Below are positions 62,075 through 64,000 of a DNA stretch of 64,000 bases, in pieces. The notes beneath the pieces were generated by a model that saw only the letters and a list, made by a program, of their open reading frames with translations, did no database searches and was not told the DNA's origin. The position numbers and the translations under genes were made by a program. Position 1 is the first letter of the stretch, and each line of letters begins with the position of its first letter. This DNA comes from Rhodophyticola sp017644125 (GTDB taxonomy: Bacteria; Pseudomonadota; Alphaproteobacteria; Rhodobacterales; Rhodobacteraceae), in the NCBI RefSeq assembly GCF_042140125.1, contig NZ_CP159473.1. One strand, 5' to 3'.

Positions 62075-62131
62075 GCCGCTCTTGCCTATACGGCACCGAT
62101 CGGCAAGGTCATGAGAAGAGGAGACCCCGCG

Positions 62132-62758
62132 ATGCATCCCAACCCCGCCTTCCGGTCCGAGCCCCGGACGCGCAATCTGACTTTCGCCCGCGAGCGTGGG
62201 TTCGGGACCCTCAGCATCAATGCGGACCAGGGCCCCCTGATCTCCCATATTCCGTTCATTCTGAACGAGACCGGGGAGGAGGCTGAGCTGCATCTGGTGC
62301 GCTCCAACCCGATTGCGCGCGCGGTGACCGCGCCGACGCCGGCGGTAATCGCGGTCACCGGGGCTGACGGGTACATATCGCCCGACTGGTACGCGGTGGC
62401 CGATCAGGTTCCGACATGGAATTACGTGGCCGTGCATCTGCGCGGAACGCTGCACCCGACGGATCACGGGTTGATGCGGGCGCAGCTGGACAAGCTCTCG
62501 GGCCATTTCGAGGAAATGCTGCACCCCAAACCCGTCTGGACCGCCGACAAGATGACGAAAGACGTGCTGGAGCGGATGATGCGGCAGATCTTGCCGTTTC
62601 GCTTCGATATCGCGGAGGTGCACGGGACATGGAAGCTCGGGCAGAACAAGCCGGACGCGGTGCGCGAGGCGGCGGCCCGGCATCTAAATGCATCGCCCGT
62701 TGGTCAGGAGACCGCCCTATTGGTCGCCCTGATGCTGGGTGTCCGGACTGCGGAATAG
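62132..62758 (+). CDS. PaiB-family FMN-binding protein
   Basis: A 208-residue protein of the PaiB family, annotated as negative transcriptional regulators but with an FMN-binding split barrel. Typical pieces are MHPNPAFRSE, LISHIPFILNETGEEAELHL, DGYISPDWYAVADQVPTWNY and WKLGQNKPDAVREAAARHL. ATG 62132 has GAGGAG upstream; a start at 62111 is less likely. The local genes give no clear pathway. Confidence 0.88.
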   Translation: MHPNPAFRSEPRTRNLTFARERGFGTLSINADQGPLISHIPFILNETGEEAELHLVRSNPIARAVTAPTPAVIAVTGADGYISPDWYAVADQVPTWNYVAVHLRGTLHPTDHGLMRAQLDKLSGHFEEMLHPKPVWTADKMTKDVLERMMRQILPFRFDIAEVHGTWKLGQNKPDAVREAAARHLNASPVGQETALLVALMLGVRTAE

Positions 62759-62814
62759 ACAGCCACGCGCTTGCGTCCTACATATGAACAAACGCCAAAA
62801 AGCAGGAGGATCCC

Positions 62815-63096
62815 ATGCCGCTTCCCGTTGCCCCGATCGCCGGATTCGCCCTCCGTTACGGGTCCGTGGCTCTGGTCGCCTATGCCGCCGCGCGCTATGC
62901 AGCGCCGGCGCGCCGGGATCAGCGCGTCGAAGACGCGATGGACGAAACTCCCGAAGGCTTGTGCCTGCGCCGCGATGACGAGCAGGTCAACGGCTCCGCC
63001 CGCTGGACCCGCACCTACCGGTTCGGGCAGACCGGCCCGGGCGTGGAAATCGATGCAACCGGCTTCGCCCGTATCAAGGTCAGGCGTCTGAAATGA
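62815..63096 (+). CDS. Small conserved-looking membrane-anchored protein
   Basis: A 93-residue protein with an N-terminal hydrophobic helix (APIAGFALRYGSVALVAYAA) and a basic, soluble rest (GSARWTRTYRFGQTGPGVEI). An AGGAGG ribosome site lies seven bases before the ATG. It overlaps the next gene by 4 bp, so it is translated. No known family is recognised. Confidence 0.75.
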   Translation: MPLPVAPIAGFALRYGSVALVAYAAARYAAPARRDQRVEDAMDETPEGLCLRRDDEQVNGSARWTRTYRFGQTGPGVEIDATGFARIKVRRLK

Positions 63097-63701
63097 TGGA
63101 ACTTCTCGGCTCTCCGGCCTCTCCTTTCGTCCGCAAATGCCTTGTTGTTCTGGCCGAAACGGGGCAGGACGACGTGATCTTCACGGAAGTGGCGACGACG
63201 CCGATGGATACCGCGGCGGCGGCGGCCGCGGCCAACCCGCTTGGCAAAATCCCGTCCCTGATCCGCGATGGCGGCCCGACGCTTTATGACAGCCGGGTCA
63301 TCACAAGATTTCTGGACCACCGGGCGCAGGCGGGCCTTTATCCCGAAACCCGGCTTTGGGAGACGCTGACACTGGAGGCGACGGCCGAAGGCATCATGGA
63401 TGCCGCAGTGACCTCGGTCTACGAAAAGCGCCTCCGCCCGGAAGAGTTTTGGTATCAACCCTGGCTCGATGCGCAGTGGGCCAAGATCACCCGGGCTCTC
63501 GACGCGCTCGAAAGCCGATGGATGAGCCATCTTCACGGGCCCCTGGATATGGGGCAGATCGCCGTGGCCTGCGCCCTTGGGTATCTCGATTTCCGCCATG
63601 GGGCCAACGACTGGCGCAAGGGTCGGGACGGTCTGGCCGCCTGGTATGAAGCCTTTGCCGAACGTCCGTCCATGCAAGGCACGGTGCAACCGGCTGCATG
63701 A
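63093..63701 (+). CDS. Glutathione S-transferase family protein
   Basis: A 202-residue GST. The N-terminal thioredoxin fold has LLGSPASPFVRKCLVVLAET, in which Ser (SPAS) takes the usual catalytic position, then NPLGKIPSLIRDGGPTLYDS with the cis-Pro and glutathione-binding Asp-Ser. The helical domain ends in YEAFAERPSMQGTVQP. Unlike the GST at 61439 it looks like a conjugating-type enzyme. Overlaps both neighbours (4 bp each). Confidence 0.88.
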   Translation: MMELLGSPASPFVRKCLVVLAETGQDDVIFTEVATTPMDTAAAAAAANPLGKIPSLIRDGGPTLYDSRVITRFLDHRAQAGLYPETRLWETLTLEATAEGIMDAAVTSVYEKRLRPEEFWYQPWLDAQWAKITRALDALESRWMSHLHGPLDMGQIAVACALGYLDFRHGANDWRKGRDGLAAWYEAFAERPSMQGTVQPAA

Positions 63702-64000
63702 GAGTGTTCCGCGTTACGACCGCCGATGACATGGCCGGATGCCATATGGTCCGCCAGACGGTCTTCATTGACGAGCAAAGGGTCACCGCGGCCGAGGAAT
63801 GGGACGGGCTGGACGACCAGTGCCTGCATTTCCTTGCCGAGAATGAGGACGGCCCCGCAGCCACCGCGCGGGTGCTGCCGATGGGCGATGGCGTGGCCAA
63901 GATCCAGCGCGTGGCCGTTATGCGGGCCCATCGCGGCACGGGCCTCGGCATGCAGCTGATGCAGGCGATCCTGGAGGATCTGAAGGCCGGCGGCATCGCG
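63698..64000 (+). CDS. GNAT-family N-acetyltransferase, cut by window end
   Basis: The first 101 residues of an acetyltransferase. It begins MRVFRVTTADDMAGCHMVRQ and TVFIDEQRVTAAEEWDGLDD, similar to ElaA-type proteins. The acetyl-CoA-binding motif appears as RVAVMRAHRGTGLGMQLMQA. The start overlaps the GST stop (ATGA). Substrate unknown; the C-terminus is outside the window. Confidence 0.85.
   Translation, partial: MRVFRVTTADDMAGCHMVRQTVFIDEQRVTAAEEWDGLDDQCLHFLAENEDGPAATARVLPMGDGVAKIQRVAVMRAHRGTGLGMQLMQAILEDLKAGGIA

Overview
This window is chromosomal DNA from a GC-rich alphaproteobacterium, very probably of the order Rhodobacterales (Roseobacter/Rhodobacter group). The evidence is the flagellar gene set (FlaF, FlbT, DUF1217 protein, MotE, a separate lytic transglycosylase), the enoyl-CoA hydratase/rpsT/dnaA/dnaN/recF/gyrB order, CtrA-like boxes at flagellar promoters, and the style of the protein families. 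No transposase, integrase, prophage or CRISPR array was seen.

Region 1 (1-14272) is a surface-polysaccharide cassette bracketed by two secreted RTX/DUF4214 proteins. A left gene (minus strand, beta-propeller-like N-terminus) and a right gene (plus strand, M10 serralysin-type metalloprotease N-terminus) share an apparently identical 371-residue C-terminal half. At the DNA level this is a 1127-bp inverted repeat (83-1209 and 13146-14272). Between the repeats lie gmd, a frameshifted family 4 glycosyltransferase, an FkbM methyltransferase, a bifunctional mannose-1-phosphate guanylyltransferase/mannose-6-phosphate isomerase, an ABC-2 polysaccharide export permease, a family 2 glycosyltransferase and a small secreted protein. 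They would make GDP-mannose and a 6-deoxy derivative, assemble and decorate a glycan, and export it. The export ATPase and the later nucleotide-sugar enzymes are not in view.

Region 2 (14344-47168) is a nearly complete lateral-type flagellar locus. It runs motB, flgE-flgK-flgL-flgI, then divergent fliF-fliH-fliN-fliP-(FliG-middle-like mini-protein), fliL-(coiled coil)-motE-motA-(705-aa secreted protein)-transglycosylase-flhA-fliR-flhB-(FliJ-like), the opposing flgB-flgC-fliE-fliQ-flgF-flgG-flgA-flgH-(fliL paralogue), fliI, flagellin-flaF-flbT-DUF1217, a FlgJ-like/FlgN-like pair, fliK and flgD. Three spaced TTAR-N7-TTAR boxes, resembling CtrA sites, sit upstream of flgE, between fliF and fliL, and upstream of flagellin. 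fliK carries a one-base deletion that garbles its C-terminal domain. Full-length fliG, fliM, fliD, fliS and fliA are absent from the window.

Region 3 (47217-58891) is the conserved dnaA neighbourhood: ubiB and ubiE (ubiquinone synthesis), mutM (DNA repair), an enoyl-CoA hydratase, rpsT with a clear terminator, a 680-bp gene-free stretch, then dnaA, dnaN, recF and gyrB. Region 4 (59115-64000) holds tRNA-Lys(TTT), dapF (with an apparent Ser in place of one catalytic Cys), mtaB, two glutathione S-transferases, a PaiB-like protein, a small membrane protein and a truncated GNAT acetyltransferase.
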